Positions 4,845-6,174 of a DNA stretch of 6,174 nt are shown here, piece by piece. A program made the position numbers and the translations under genes. Each line of letters opens with the position of its first letter. Within the stretch, counting starts at the first letter, position 1. The DNA is from Jiangellaceae bacterium. GTDB taxonomy: Bacteria; Actinomycetota; Actinomycetes; Jiangellales; Jiangellaceae. The DNA is taken from contig JASLBX010000079.1 in assembly GCA_030146385.1 (NCBI GenBank), positions 1 through 6,174 on the forward strand, given 5' to 3'. The notes below the pieces were generated by a model. The model was not told the DNA's origin. It did not search any database and saw only the letters and a list, made by a program, of their open reading frames with translations.

Positions 4845-6174
4845 GGCTGCTCACCGGCCGGGGTGGACGAGTCGAGCTGCCACGGCACCATCGTGACCAT
4901 CACGCCCGGAGTGAACATCAGCCGGGCCCGCAGCCGCAACGCGCTCTTGTTGTGCAGCAGTTGCTCCCACCAGCGGCCGAGCACGTACTCCGGGATGTAG
5001 ACGACCACGAGGTCGCGCGGGCTCTCGCGGCGGATGCTGTTGACGTAGTCCAGGACCGGTCCGTTGATCTCGCGGTACGGCGAGTCCAGCACCTTTAGCG
5101 GCACGGGGATGCCGAGCCGGTCCCACTCGTCCGTGAGGGCGCGGGTGGCGGCGAGGTCGACGTTCACCGTGACGGCCTCGAGCACGTCAGGACGGCCAAT
5201 GCGGGCGTATGCCAACGCGCGCATCGTCGGCTTGTGGAGCCGCGATACCAGGACGATCGCGTGGACCCGCGACGGCAACATCGCCTTGCCCGCCTTGCGA
5301 TCTACGGCCAGTTCTGTCTCGATCCGGTCGTAGTGGGCGCGGATGCCGCGCATCACCAGGTAGAGCGCGGCGACCGCGGCCGGCACGACCCACACGCCGC
5401 CGGTGAAGCCGGTCACCCCGACAACAAGCGCAACCGCGCCCGCCAAGACAGCGGCGACGACACTCAGGGCCCGTGCGCGGACCACGGCGGCCCGCTCGTC
5501 GTCCCGGAGCGGGCCGCCCAACTGGCGATTCCAGTGCCGGACCATCCCCACTTGCCCGAGGGTGAAGGCGAAGAAGACGCTCACGACGTACGGCGGAACC
5601 AGCCGCGTCACGGACACCCCGAACGCGACGACCACGGCGATCGCGGCGACGGCGAACACGACCATGGCGTTGGTGAAGGCGTGCCGGTCGCCCCGGTGGT
5701 GCAGCTGCCGCGGCAGATGCCGGTGCCGGGCCATGACCGAGCCGAGCAGCGGGAACATGTCGAAGGCGGTGTTGGCCGCCAACAGCAGAACGAGGACTGT
5801 GGCGAGCTGGATCAGGAAGAACCCGAAGGCTCCGTCGCCGAAGACGGCGGCGGCGACCTGCGCGATCACCGTCCGCTGCGGCTCGCCCTCGCAGTCGAAA
5901 CCGACCAGGTTGCACGGGTCCGCCGCGTACCGGACGTCCGCGATCAAGGCCATCGCGGTGACCCCGATGAACAGGACCGCGACGAGCGCGCCGGTAAGCA
6001 GCAGCGTGGTCGCGGCGTTCTGCCGACGCGGCTTGCGGAAGGCCGGCACCGCCTCCACGATCGTCCCCAGGCCGGTGAGCGCCACGCCACCGGTCGCGAA
6101 GGCCCGCAGCAGGAGCAGGACCAGCGCCAGACCGGCTACCTCGCCGAGCTCGGCTGCGACCTCGAACTCGGCGC
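4841..6174 (-). CDS. APC-superfamily permease, KimA/KUP-like (probable potassium transporter), C-terminal part, truncated by the window edge
   Basis: The minus strand encodes 443 residues entering from the right edge and ending at TGA 4843-4841. The true start is outside the window: the frame stays open upstream of a GTG at 6085 and already reads family sequence (ALVLLLLRAFATGG). Visible features are ALTGLGTIVEAVPAFRKP (31-48), several hydrophobic membrane segments (roughly 14-35, 54-78, 115-137, 168-188, 190-212, 236-255, 258-276), and AANTAFDMFPLLGSVMARH (132-150) with LPRQLHHRGDR after it, as in KimA-type transporters. A soluble C-terminal domain (about 280-443, ending with IPEYVLGRWWEQLLHNKSAL and FTPGVMVTMVPWQL) probably lies in the cytosol, like the KimA dimerisation domain. 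KimA imports potassium, but the N-terminal ion-binding helices are not in this window, so the substrate is inferred. It is the upstream gene of a coupled pair with the methyltransferase. In M. tuberculosis the homologous pair neighbours TrkA-type genes. Confidence 0.88.
   Translation of the reverse strand, partial: AEFEVAAELGEVAGLALVLLLLRAFATGGVALTGLGTIVEAVPAFRKPRRQNAATTLLLTGALVAVLFIGVTAMALIADVRYAADPCNLVGFDCEGEPQRTVIAQVAAAVFGDGAFGFFLIQLATVLVLLLAANTAFDMFPLLGSVMARHRHLPRQLHHRGDRHAFTNAMVVFAVAAIAVVVAFGVSVTRLVPPYVVSVFFAFTLGQVGMVRHWNRQLGGPLRDDERAAVVRARALSVVAAVLAGAVALVVGVTGFTGGVWVVPAAVAALYLVMRGIRAHYDRIETELAVDRKAGKAMLPSRVHAIVLVSRLHKPTMRALAYARIGRPDVLEAVTVNVDLAATRALTDEWDRLGIPVPLKVLDSPYREINGPVLDYVNSIRRESPRDLVVVYIPEYVLGRWWEQLLHNKSALRLRARLMFTPGVMVTMVPWQLDSSTPAGEQP
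4850..4855 (-). promoter_or_regulatory. Ribosome binding site supporting a CTG start of the RNA methyltransferase
   Basis: GGTGAG on the minus strand lies inside the last codons of the permease and ends 5 bases before CTG (4844-4842). An in-frame TGA at 4853-4851 forbids any start further upstream, and no ATG, GTG or TTG occurs in frame until GTG 4778. The site and the CTGA overlap suggest re-initiation by ribosomes finishing the permease. Confidence 0.55.

Noticed and set aside
5187..5915. Minus-strand 242-codon Arg-rich frame inside the permease
   Set aside because: It is a shifted frame of the permease with extreme Arg/Gly content and no plausible fold; the permease frame has consistent membrane segments.

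Overview
The window comes from a high-GC actinomycete. The evidence is heavy G/C at codon third positions, GTG and probable CTG starts, an F420-type luciferase-like oxidoreductase, an actinobacterial wHTH/LuxR-LAL regulator relic, and a permease/TRAM-methyltransferase pair also found in mycobacteria. I cannot name a genus from this sequence.

Layout. (1) 1-900, minus strand: the first 300 codons of aconitase, cut by the left edge. (2) 901-1049: a 149-bp gap that should hold the acnA control region, including a perfect 14-bp palindrome. (3) 1050-1973, minus strand: an LLM-class F420-dependent oxidoreductase with no identified substrate. (4) 1974-2051: a divergent intergenic stretch with a strong imperfect inverted repeat. 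(5) 2052-3507, plus strand: the wreck of a large transcriptional regulator. It keeps the start of a winged-helix domain and a long helical-repeat segment, but has lost the rest of the winged helix, the ATPase domain and the expected LuxR helix-turn-helix, and carries at least one frameshift. (6) 3508-3607: a compact block of nested inverted repeats and four TTTRCGYGG direct repeats between two convergent genes; its right part encodes the C-terminus of the next gene. (7) 3573-4844, minus strand: a TRAM-domain, Fe-S, TrmA/RumA-type RNA uridine methyltransferase, probably starting at CTG. (8) 4841-6174, minus strand: a KimA/KUP-like APC-superfamily permease, cut by the right edge, whose stop codon overlaps the methyltransferase start as CTGA.

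How the genes relate. The permease and methyltransferase look like a translationally coupled operon. Aconitase is central metabolism (TCA cycle). The oxidoreductase has no visible functional link to its neighbours, and the regulator beside it looks dead. I see no defence system, CRISPR array, insertion sequence with transposase, tRNA or rRNA. The least explained part is the repeat block at 3516-3607, which sits where two convergent genes both have abnormal 3' ends.
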